Source of the DNA: Elusimicrobiota bacterium
GTDB taxonomy: Bacteria > Elusimicrobiota > Elusimicrobia > UBA1565
Assembly: GCA_041660925.1 (NCBI GenBank)
Contig: JBAZVI010000004.1
Coordinates: 248,001-312,000, forward strand
Reading direction: 5' to 3'
DNA length: 64,000 bases
In this document: in pieces, positions 40,601 through 46,793 of the stretch
Numbering within the stretch: position 1 is the first letter of the stretch
Layout of the letters: every line of letters starts with the position of its first letter
Translations under genes and position numbers: made by a program
Notes under the pieces: model-generated
Databases searched by the model: none
Seen by the model: only the letters and a program-made list of their open reading frames with translations
Told to the model about the DNA's origin: nothing

Positions 40601-40950
40601 TACTTCGCCGCCGCCGGGGGAACGGGAGGCGCCTTCGGGCCGGTCCGCACGGGAGCGGGCTTGCGCTCCGGCGCGAGGACGGTCATCGAGCGGAGGATGT
40701 CGTCGGTGATCCGGAACTGCTGGCTCATCTTCTGGACGAGCGCGCCGGACGCCGAGAACTTCAGGTAGAAGTAGAAGCCCTCGCGCTCGTGCTTGATGAC
40801 GTACGCGAGCTTGCGGCGGCCCCAGCGGTCCTCGCTGAGGATCTCTCCGCCGCCCTTCTGGATGGACTTCTTGGTCTTGTCGATGAACTCGGCCACGGCT
40901 TCGTCGGAAAGTCGGGGCTGCACGACGACGACGGTCTCATAGGTTTGCAT
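40600..40950 (-). CDS. rpsF: Ribosomal protein bS6
   Basis: 116 residues. MQTYETVVVVQPRLSDEAV, WGRRKLAYVIKHEREGFYFYLKF and FRITDDILRSMTVL are typical of bS6; the Pro/Ala/Lys-rich tail is an extension. First gene of the superoperon running to ispDF. Confidence 0.96.
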   Translation of the reverse strand: MQTYETVVVVQPRLSDEAVAEFIDKTKKSIQKGGGEILSEDRWGRRKLAYVIKHEREGFYFYLKFSASGALVQKMSQQFRITDDILRSMTVLAPERKPAPVRTGPKAPPVPPAAAK

Positions 40951-40961
40951 ATAACCCGCCT

Positions 40962-40967
40962 ATTCTA
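40962..40967 (-). promoter_or_regulatory. TAGAAT box of the rpsF superoperon
   Basis: Minus-strand TGCTAGAAT, 11 nt before ATG 40950, predicting a leader of only a few nt. AGGCGGG in that gap may act as a weak ribosome site. Confidence 0.5.
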
Positions 40968-41016
40968 GCAAATGGTCGAGGGGCTCGACAACAGAATACT
41001 CCCCTCGGCGGCGTCC

Positions 41017-41045
41017 TTGACCCTTCCGGCGCCGCGTGCTATGCT
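41017..41045 (+). promoter_or_regulatory. Sigma70-type promoter
   Basis: TTGACC (41017-41022), 17-nt spacer, TATGCT (41040-41045). Predicted leader of about 35 nt carrying GAGGAG 8 nt before ATG 41087. Confidence 0.7.
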
Positions 41046-41086
41046 CGGATTTCCCGCGCCAGCCTGTACCTTGAGGAGATTATAGC

Positions 41087-41764
41087 ATGAAACGGTCCAT
41101 CCTGGTCCTCCCGCTCCTGCTCGCGCACGCGCTCGCGTCCGGAGCCGGCGGACCGGACCCGCGCTTCGCCGCGGCCGCGCGCGAGGCCGAGGTGCGCCTG
41201 GCCGCCGCGCAGTCGTCCGACGCCAAGGACCCCGCCGCCGCCGCCCGCCTCGCATCCCTGCGCGCCTGGCGCGACGCCCTGCGCGTCTCCGCGGTCCGGG
41301 CCACGCCGGCCGACACGCTGACGCTGGTCACGGCCTCGCGGGGCTCGGCCTGGCTCCTGCGCGGCGGCCAACGGCTGCCCCCTAGGGAAACGGCCCTCCT
41401 CCGGGAAGGGGACGGGCTGTTCACGGGCCCGGACGGCCGCGTGGAGCTCCGCTTCGAGGACGGCAGCCGTCTCGTCGCGGCCCCCTCCTGCGAGCTCTCC
41501 TTCGCCCGCCTTCCCCGCCCCGGCGCCCCCGCGACGACGCTCCGCCTCTCGTCGGGACGCGTCTACTGGGAGGTCGGGACGCAGCTGCAGGGCCGTGCGG
41601 AGCTCCAGGCCGGCGCCGCGAGCGCGCGGCTCGCCTCCGGCGCGGTCGAGGCCGCCGCGCTGGCCGACGGCCGCCTCGAGCTGCGCGGCGTCGACGGCAC
41701 GACGGAACTGCGCGCGCGCGCCGTCCCCTCCGCGGACGCCTGGTGGGATTCCGGGAATCCCTGA
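41087..41764 (+). CDS. Exported FecR-like domain protein
   Basis: 225 residues. Signal peptide MKRSILVLPLLLAHALASGAG, a helical region (~25-80), then a FecR-like beta domain: GSAWLLRGGQRLPPRETALLREGDGLFTGPDGRVELRFEDGS-type pattern (residues ~85-130) and LRLSSGRVYWEVG. The FecR domain usually occurs in iron/anti-sigma and secreted scaffold proteins; no sigma factor gene is nearby. Its stop lies in the loop of an 11-bp hairpin. Confidence 0.75.
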   Translation: MKRSILVLPLLLAHALASGAGGPDPRFAAAAREAEVRLAAAQSSDAKDPAAAARLASLRAWRDALRVSAVRATPADTLTLVTASRGSAWLLRGGQRLPPRETALLREGDGLFTGPDGRVELRFEDGSRLVAAPSCELSFARLPRPGAPATTLRLSSGRVYWEVGTQLQGRAELQAGAASARLASGAVEAAALADGRLELRGVDGTTELRARAVPSADAWWDSGNP

Positions 41765-41778
41765 ACGGGGATTCCCGG
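41751..41778 (+). terminator. Hairpin with stop codon in the loop
   Basis: CCGGGAATCCC / GGGATTCCCGG (11 bp) around TGAACG, which includes the TGA of the FecR-like gene. No T-run. Very similar in sequence to the bioY hairpin at 62095. Confidence 0.55.
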
Positions 41779-41834
41779 GCCGTCTCGTCAAAGCGGGAAC
41801 TCCTTCAAACCGAACGCCTCCACTGCGCAACTCC

Positions 41835-41898
41835 CTGAAAATCCGGCGCAGACGGTTCCCCCGTCGGGGGATGGATGAACGCAGGCGCCGGATTTCAG
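41835..41898. repeat. Inverted repeat upstream of the HTH gene
   Basis: CTGAAAATCCGGCGC (41835-41849) and GGCGCCGGATTTCAG (41884-41898), 14-bp stem with a one-base bulge, ending 4 nt before the -35 box. A second small stem CCCCC-GTC-GGGGG lies inside. Confidence 0.55.
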
Positions 41899-41902
41899 AC
41901 GC

Positions 41903-41948
41903 TTGACAAAAAGATGATAACCGATGTACGATAGCACCGGTATCCGGT
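41903..41948 (+). promoter_or_regulatory. Promoter and operator-like dyad of the HTH gene
   Basis: TTGACA (41903-41908), 18-nt spacer, TACGAT (41927-41932), then the perfect dyad ACCGG-TAT-CCGGT (41936-41948) at the predicted transcription start. Suggests autoregulation. Confidence 0.65.
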
Positions 41949-41973
41949 AAACCCCGCTACTGAAAGAGAGCCA

Positions 41974-42240
41974 ATGGCCCCTAAGAAGCGCCGCAAGCTC
42001 CCGCGCAAGCCGTTCGCAGGACCTCCCCCCGAGGTCATGGACATCAAGATGCTCGCACAGTATCTCGGGCTCGGCCGTTCCAAGATCTACAACCTCATCC
42101 GCCTCAAGAAGATCCCGGCCTCGCGCATCGGGCGGCAGTACCGCTTCTCCAAAGGCCTCATCGACCAGTGGCTGCGCGAGCGCCTCATCACCCGTCCCGA
42201 GGAGCCGCAGATATCCCTATTCAAGCAGTCCGCAAAATAA
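41974..42240 (+). CDS. Small helix-turn-helix (excisionase/MerR-like) DNA-binding protein
   Basis: 88 residues. A basic N-terminus (MAPKKRRKLPRKPF) precedes an HTH_17-type winged helix: VMDIKMLAQYLGLGRSKIYN, LIRLKKIPASRIGRQYRF and KGLIDQWLRE. Such proteins serve as excisionases or as small repressors. No integrase or phage gene is near, so a host regulator is more likely. Start ATG 41974 has GAGAG upstream. Flanked by C-rich repeats and a dyad at its promoter. Confidence 0.88.
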   Translation: MAPKKRRKLPRKPFAGPPPEVMDIKMLAQYLGLGRSKIYNLIRLKKIPASRIGRQYRFSKGLIDQWLRERLITRPEEPQISLFKQSAK

Positions 42241-42255
42241 TGCTGTAGGCCAACC

Positions 42256-42416
42256 CCTTCCTTAACTCCCCTTCCTTCGGGAAGGGGCAGGGGAAGGGAG
42301 AGCTCGAAGAAGGCCCGCGAAAGCGGGCCTTCTCTTTTTTCATAACGACAGGAGAACACTTAAGACAGTTCCCCCTACCCCTTCCCCTTCCCGCAGGGAA
42401 GGGGAGTTGAGGAATA
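42256..42416. repeat. C-rich palindromic intergenic repeat, copy 2, with terminator in the middle
   Basis: Left half (TTCCTTAACTCCCCTTCC then GGGAAGGGGCAGGGGAAGG) and right half (CCCCTACCCCTTCCCC then GGGAAGGGGAGTTGAGG) are inverted copies, as at 12051. The terminator 42310-42340 sits between them. The rest of the gene-free stretch 42241-42575 holds only the promoter of the next gene. Confidence 0.7.
42310..42340 (+). terminator. Intrinsic terminator
   Basis: AAGGCCCGC-GAAA-GCGGGCCTT followed by CTCTTTTTT. Ends the HTH gene transcript. Confidence 0.92.
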
Positions 42417-42494
42417 ACGGTTCCTCAGAACGCGCGTACGGACGACGGAGGAAACGCCGCTCCGACGGCCGACGGGGGCCCGACGAGAAAACAC

Positions 42495-42523
42495 TTGCAT
42501 CCAAAAAGGCGATGTGATAGCAT
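42495..42523 (+). promoter_or_regulatory. Sigma70-type promoter of the microprotein gene
   Basis: TTGCAT (42495-42500), 17-nt spacer, TAGCAT (42518-42523). The predicted ~46-nt leader contains a hairpin (CTCGCTGC / GCGGCGAG) and AGGAGGAG before the start. Confidence 0.65.
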
Positions 42524-42575
42524 GCTCTCAGCTCGCTGCGACGCAGCGGCGAGACTACAGGAGGAGTTCTCTACC

Positions 42576-42797
42576 ATGGCTGAAATGGTTCACAAGTGCG
42601 GCGTGGAACGGAAGTCCGGCTACCTTTATTACATCGACAAGCAGGGCGACATCTCCCGCGCGAAGATGGCCCGCGGCGGAAAGAAGGGCGGAAAGCCCGA
42701 GAAGGTGCAGAAGGTCGGCCTGAAGAAGGCGTCCGGCTACCTGTACTACCTCGACAAGAAGGGCAACGTCTCCCGCGCGAAGATGGTGAACGCGTAA
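42576..42797 (+). CDS. 73-residue basic tandem-repeat protein
   Basis: Starts MAEMVHKCGVERK at ATG 42576, preceded by AGGAGG about 12 nt upstream. Two copies of one motif are seen: SGYLYYIDKQGDISRAKMA and SGYLYYLDKKGNVSRAKMV, separated by a Lys/Gly-rich linker (RGGKKGGKPEKVQKVGLKK). Each repeat reads like a small beta hairpin with basic flanks, which may suit nucleic-acid or ribosome binding. The gene has its own promoter, a structured leader, a strong ribosome site and a strong terminator, which predicts high expression. Family name not known to me. Confidence 0.85.
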   Translation: MAEMVHKCGVERKSGYLYYIDKQGDISRAKMARGGKKGGKPEKVQKVGLKKASGYLYYLDKKGNVSRAKMVNA

Positions 42798-42819
42798 GAG
42801 CGTCTCCGCAAAAAGAGGG

Positions 42820-42847
42820 CCCGGCTCGAAAGAGCCGGGTCTTTTTT
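42820..42847 (+). terminator. Intrinsic terminator
   Basis: CCCGGCTC-GAAA-GAGCCGGG followed by TCTTTTTT, 23 nt after the microprotein stop. Confidence 0.93.
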
Positions 42848-42856
42848 ATGAGCGTC

Positions 42857-42980
42857 TTTTTTCCTCATTGCTCCCCCCCTTCGGGGGGAGGACAGGTGGG
42901 GGGAGGACTTCCGTCACTTCAGATCCCGAAGCATTCTCCCCCCTGCAGCTCCCCCCGTGGGGGGGAGACAATGAGGAACT
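42857..42980. repeat. C-rich palindromic intergenic repeat, variant copy
   Basis: TCCTCATTGCTCCCCCC then GGGGGGAGGACAGG at the left, CTCCCCCC...GGGGGGGAGACAATGAGGA at the right; outer ends TCCTCATTG and CAATGAGGA are inverted. Same architecture as copies 1 and 2 with a different end sequence. Confidence 0.6.
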
Positions 42981-43006
42981 CTGAGCGGATGAATCTCCCT
43001 TTTTGA

Positions 43007-43012
43007 TAGACT
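43007..43012 (+). promoter_or_regulatory. TAGACT box, 7 nt before ATG 43020
   Basis: TAGACT then 7 nt then ATG; no Shine-Dalgarno. Leaderless-type start of the two-gene folD operon. Confidence 0.45.
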
Positions 43013-43019
43013 CCGCCGG

Positions 43020-43328
43020 ATGCCCGCCCCGACCGAACGGACTGCGCCGCTCGTGGACGCGCTCTGCGCGCTGACCCTTCAGAGCCGCGCCGAGCTCGCG
43101 AAGAGCGCCGCCTCCCGAGAGCTCCTGCGCGACCTCCTGCGCGCGGCCGCGCCGGCCCTGGGAGCCCGGACCGCCGACCTCGAGCGCGAGGCCCTGCGCC
43201 TCTGCCGCCGCGGCGGCTCGCGCCGGCCCGGTCCCCTGGGGCTCGCCGCACGCCTGCCCCGTGGCGCGGGGGCGCTCGAGACCTGCCGCCGCATCCTGCG
43301 CCGGCTCGAAAAGGAGATGTCCCGATGA
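43020..43328 (+). CDS. Small Arg/Ala/Leu-rich protein upstream of folD
   Basis: 102 residues, no signal, almost entirely helical (TERTAPLVDALCALTLQSRAEL, LEREALRLCRRGG, LETCRRILRRLEKEM). Overlaps folD by ATGA, so it is co-translated. No family recognised. Position before folD recalls xseB/xseA neighbourhoods, but the sequence does not match XseB. Confidence 0.6.
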   Translation: MPAPTERTAPLVDALCALTLQSRAELAKSAASRELLRDLLRAAAPALGARTADLEREALRLCRRGGSRRPGPLGLAARLPRGAGALETCRRILRRLEKEMSR

Positions 43329-44215
43329 GCGCGAAACTCTTGATGGGAAAGGACGTCTCCGAGCGCCTGCGCGTCGGTCTGCGCGCGCGCGCGGCGGCGG
43401 TGACCGAGGAACGCGGCACCGCCCCCCGTCTCGCCGTGGTCGTGGTCGGCGGCGACGAGGCCTCGCAGGTCTACCTGCGCAGCAAGCTGCAGGCCTGCAA
43501 GGACTCCGGCATCGAGGCCGGGGTGGAGGCCATCCCCGAGAACGTCCACGAGGGACAGCTGCTCGCCATCCTGCGCCACCTCGGCGCGGACCCCGAGGTG
43601 GACGGCATCCTCCTCGAGCAGCCCCTGCCCAAGGGGCTCGACCTCCAGCGCGTCGTCGAGTCCATCGCCCCCGACAAGGACGTCGAGGGCATCACCCCGG
43701 CGAACCTCGGCCGCTTCTACACCGCGAAGACGCTCGCCGAACTGCGCGCCTCGGGCGCCCTGGCCCCCTGCACGGCCGAGTCCGTGCTCCAGCTCGTCCT
43801 CTCCGCGGTCGAGAAGCCCGCGGGTCTCGACGCGGTCGTCCTGGGCCGCTCCGCCATCGTCGGCCGTCCCGCCGCCCACCTGCTCTCCTGCGCCGACGCG
43901 ACCGTGACGCTCTGCCACTCCCGCACCCGCGACGTCGCCGCGCACGTGCGCCGCGCCGACATCGTGGTCGCGGCCGTGGGCAAGCGCGCCTTCGTCCAGG
44001 GCGGCTGGATCAAGCCCGGCGCGATCGTCATCGACGCCGGGACCCACGGCTCCGGCAAGGACGTCAGCGGCGACGTGGACTTCGCGGCCGCCTCCGAGAA
44101 CGCCGCCTTCATCACCCCGGTGCCCGGAGGGGTCGGCCCCCTCACCGTCACCTGCCTCCTCGAGAACGTCGTGCGCTCCGCCGAGCGCCGCGCGAAAGCC
44201 TTCGAAGAAGCGTAG
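43325..44215 (+). CDS. folD: Methylenetetrahydrofolate dehydrogenase/cyclohydrolase
   Basis: 296 residues. Bifunctional one-carbon enzyme. Catalytic YLRSKLQAC with the Lys of the YxxxK pair, DGILLEQPLPKGLD, PCTAESV, NADP-loop VLGRSAIVGRPAAHLL, and C-terminal FITPVPGGVGPLTV. All family motifs are present. Starts at ATG 43325, overlapping the small upstream gene. Confidence 0.97.
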   Translation: MSAKLLMGKDVSERLRVGLRARAAAVTEERGTAPRLAVVVVGGDEASQVYLRSKLQACKDSGIEAGVEAIPENVHEGQLLAILRHLGADPEVDGILLEQPLPKGLDLQRVVESIAPDKDVEGITPANLGRFYTAKTLAELRASGALAPCTAESVLQLVLSAVEKPAGLDAVVLGRSAIVGRPAAHLLSCADATVTLCHSRTRDVAAHVRRADIVVAAVGKRAFVQGGWIKPGAIVIDAGTHGSGKDVSGDVDFAAASENAAFITPVPGGVGPLTVTCLLENVVRSAERRAKAFEEA

Positions 44216-44295
44216 GACGTAGGCCTCTCAGTCCATTCCCGCCATAGGTCCAAGGACGCTTCTGCCGGGCGCCCATCCATGCCATACTCCAAGGC

Positions 44296-45630
44296 ATGTC
44301 CACGCGCATCCCCGCGCGCATCGGCGCCGCGGCGGCCCTTCTCGCCGTCGCGGTGTTCTCGTGCGCGCAGAGCCATGAGGACCTCTGGCGGCGCGGCGCC
44401 GCGCTCTTCGACGGCGCCGCCCCCCTCCTGCCCTCCGCCGTGCGCGTCCCCGAACGGCCGCCCGTCCCGGACATGAGCCTGGGCGAGCTGGCGAAGACGC
44501 TCTCGCGGGAGCCGGGAGCCGTCGAGGACCTCATCGCGATCCTCGCCGGACAGGGCGGAGACCTCGGCCGCGCCTGGGCCACGCCCGAGCGCCGCGCCGC
44601 GCTGGCCGAAGCGATCCGCAAGGCCGACAAGGCCGCGCTCGACCGGCTCCCCCTCCTGACGCCCAAAGAGCTCCTGGCCGCGGCGAAGCTCTACGCGGCG
44701 AACGTGAAGCCCGCGCCGGCGCCCGCGCTCCCCGCGGAAGCGGAGCTCGCCTTCAGCGGCGAGCCGAAGGCCCCCGCTCCCGGCGCCTTCCTCAAGCCCC
44801 TGGGGCACGGCCTGCTCTACGGCGACGAATCGATCTCCGGCTCCCTCTCCGCGTACGGAGACAACCTCGCGCTCTCCGGCGCGTTCAACCGCCTCGCCGA
44901 CAACGACCCCGCCGACCCCGCCTTCACGCTCGTCTTCGCCGGACGGCGCATCGACTCCGTGCGCGGGCTCCTCGAGGCCCTGCGCGGCCAGGGAGTCTCC
45001 CTCGAGGTCTCCGACCGGCGCTACTTCGCGAACTTCGGGGACCTGCGCTACGAGGACGACGGCGTGCGCCATGAGGTTCGCACCCCGGTCTACATCGACA
45101 CCGGCCTGACGCTGCCGAGCGGCCGCCGCCTGGCCGTACCGGTCGCGCACAGCGAGCTGGACGTCGCCCTGCGGGGGCCGGTGAACGCCGACCTCTCCTT
45201 CTTCTTCGGCATCGACGGAGAGGCGGCCTTCCGCGCGCAGGACACGACCGACATGCGCTGGGTCGGCGGGCGCACCGTCGACGCCCGCTCCGGAGAGGAG
45301 GCCCTCGTCCTCCTCGAGCGCGCCGCCTGGACCCGCCGCGAGCTCAAGGCGAAGGCGCGCGCGCTGGGCCTCCCTCTCGGCGGCTACGGCCCGCTCGGGG
45401 ACTGCAACGACGTCAACGCCTTCATCACGGGCCGGCCGGCCTACCCGATGCTCCGCGACCCGTCCCTCTTCAAGACCGGCTCCCCGCTCGACGCGGTCTC
45501 GAACGCCCTCCCTTATGATCTCATGAAGCCGCCGTCGAAAGCGGTCCTCCTCGACTCGCTGCCCTTCGACGACCTCTCCGCCGTCCCCTTCCCCGAGGTC
45601 CGCGAGGGCCTCGCCGAACTCCGCAAGTAG
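44296..45630 (+). CDS. Exported or lipoprotein-like protein, unknown
   Basis: 444 residues. N-terminal signal with a possible lipobox (AVAVFSCAQ, Cys23). A helical region to about residue 150 (MSLGELAKTLSREPGAVEDL, AALDRLPLLTPKELLAAAKLY), then a beta-rich second half (SLSAYGDNLALSGAFNRL, RYEDDGVRHEVRTPVYIDTG, PVNADLSFFFGIDG). Ends near FPEVREGLAELRK. No known domain recognised. CATACT lies 7 nt before ATG 44296. Confidence 0.7.
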   Translation: MSTRIPARIGAAAALLAVAVFSCAQSHEDLWRRGAALFDGAAPLLPSAVRVPERPPVPDMSLGELAKTLSREPGAVEDLIAILAGQGGDLGRAWATPERRAALAEAIRKADKAALDRLPLLTPKELLAAAKLYAANVKPAPAPALPAEAELAFSGEPKAPAPGAFLKPLGHGLLYGDESISGSLSAYGDNLALSGAFNRLADNDPADPAFTLVFAGRRIDSVRGLLEALRGQGVSLEVSDRRYFANFGDLRYEDDGVRHEVRTPVYIDTGLTLPSGRRLAVPVAHSELDVALRGPVNADLSFFFGIDGEAAFRAQDTTDMRWVGGRTVDARSGEEALVLLERAAWTRRELKAKARALGLPLGGYGPLGDCNDVNAFITGRPAYPMLRDPSLFKTGSPLDAVSNALPYDLMKPPSKAVLLDSLPFDDLSAVPFPEVREGLAELRK

Positions 45631-45654
45631 CCGGCCGCTCCCGCGGGTCTGTTG

Positions 45655-45660
45655 TATAAT
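45655..45660 (+). promoter_or_regulatory. Perfect TATAAT, 6 nt before ATG 45667
   Basis: TATAAT-N6-ATG with no Shine-Dalgarno and no recognisable -35; the clearest leaderless-type start in the window. Confidence 0.6.
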
Positions 45661-45666
45661 CCGCCC

Positions 45667-46080
45667 ATGCCCAAGAAACCCGTCGGCCCCATCTTCGTCA
45701 CCTACTGCTCCAAGAACAAGCTGCGCGGCTCCCGCCGCATGGCCGCCCGCGAACGCTACGACAGCTCCCGCATCCGGCAGGTCGAGCTCGCGGCCCAGTC
45801 GCTGGGCATCGAGTTCCGCCTCCTCTCCGGCAAGTTCGGGCTCCTCGCGCCCGACGACAAGATCCCCTACTACGACCACCTCCTCGAATGGGAGGAGATC
45901 GGGAAGCTCCTGCCCCAGGTCATCGGCCGCCTCAAGCGCGAGAACGTCGCCGGCGTCGTCTACTTCACGCGCCCCCTGCGCAAGGCCTCGGCCCCGCTCG
46001 CCTACCACGCGCTCATGGAAGCCGCTTGCTCTTCTGCGGGCATACGGATGGTGGCAATCGAGATCGAGCGTCCCGAGTAG
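45667..46080 (+). CDS. DUF6884-like protein
   Basis: 137 residues. VTYCSKNKLRGSRRMAARERYDSSRIRQVELAA and FRLLSGKFGLLAPDDKIPYYD match the pattern of DUF6884 (S/TxCGKxK, LYxSxLF, LSAKYGLL, IxPYD), found in phage-, restriction- and stress-associated genes. Function not established. The following gene begins 10 nt downstream, so the two are likely co-transcribed. Start fixed by the TATAAT-N6 spacing; the upstream in-frame TTG would lie inside the -10 box. Confidence 0.75.
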   Translation: MPKKPVGPIFVTYCSKNKLRGSRRMAARERYDSSRIRQVELAAQSLGIEFRLLSGKFGLLAPDDKIPYYDHLLEWEEIGKLLPQVIGRLKRENVAGVVYFTRPLRKASAPLAYHALMEAACSSAGIRMVAIEIERPE

Positions 46081-46090
46081 GAGCGCATAC

Positions 46091-46711
46091 ATGAAAGCCC
46101 TCGCGATCAACGGCAGTCCCCGCAAAGGAGGCAACACCGAGCTCCTCCTCAAGAAGGCCCTCGCGCCGCTCGCGGCCGCGGGCTGGAAGACCGAGTTCGT
46201 CCAGCTCGGCGGCCAGGCCGTGCGCGGCTGCGCGGCCTGCTACAAGTGCTTCGAGAAGAAGGACGGCCGCTGCAGCCAGACCAAGGACTCCGTCAACGGC
46301 ATCATCGCGAAGATGACGGAGGCCGACGCCATCCTCATCGGCTCCCCCACCTACTTCACCGACGTGACGGCGGAGGCCAAGGCCCTGCTCGACCGCGCCG
46401 GCCTCGTGGGCCTGGCCAACGGCGGGTTCTGGCGCGGCAAGATCGGAGCGGCCGTGGTGGCCGTGCGCCGCGGCGGCGGCACGCACGCCTTCGACACCAT
46501 CAACCACATGTTCCTGATGTCCGGCGCCGTCATCCCCGGCTCCACCTACTGGAACCTCGGCTTCGGCCTCGACAAGGGCGACGCCGACAAGGACGAGGAA
46601 GCCGCCCGCAACATGGACGACCTGGGCCGGCACATCGCCTGGCTCGGGGAAGCCATGGCCCGCCACGCGAAGACGACCCCGCGTCCGGAGCCGTCCCTCT
46701 TAAGGGAATAG
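46091..46711 (+). CDS. NADPH-dependent FMN reductase/flavodoxin-fold iron-sulfur flavoprotein-like
   Basis: 206 residues. FMN loop AINGSPRKGGNTELLLKKAL, then GCAACYKCFEKKDGRC, a cysteine cluster typical of iron-sulfur flavoproteins of this family. ILIGSPTYFTDVTAEAKALLDR forms the second flavin loop. Probably reduces quinones or other acceptors, or shuttles electrons. ATG 46091 has GGAG upstream. Confidence 0.9.
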   Translation: MKALAINGSPRKGGNTELLLKKALAPLAAAGWKTEFVQLGGQAVRGCAACYKCFEKKDGRCSQTKDSVNGIIAKMTEADAILIGSPTYFTDVTAEAKALLDRAGLVGLANGGFWRGKIGAAVVAVRRGGGTHAFDTINHMFLMSGAVIPGSTYWNLGFGLDKGDADKDEEAARNMDDLGRHIAWLGEAMARHAKTTPRPEPSLLRE

Positions 46712-46739
46712 CGCGCGCCGTTTCGCGCCTGGGGCTTCC

Positions 46740-46780
46740 GCCCCTCCCCTTCCCCGCGGGGAAGGGAGTTAAGGAAGGAT
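46740..46780. repeat. C-rich palindromic intergenic repeat, half copy
   Basis: CCCCTCCCCTTCCCCGCGGG then GAAGGGAGTTAAGGAAGG, one half of the element seen at 12051 and 42256, lying between convergent genes. Confidence 0.6.
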
Positions 46781-46793
46781 CCGTTGCACCGGG

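Noticed and set aside
43020..43328. XseB (exonuclease VII small subunit) before folD
   Set aside because: Length is similar, but the sequence lacks the XseB pattern and no xseA is adjacent.
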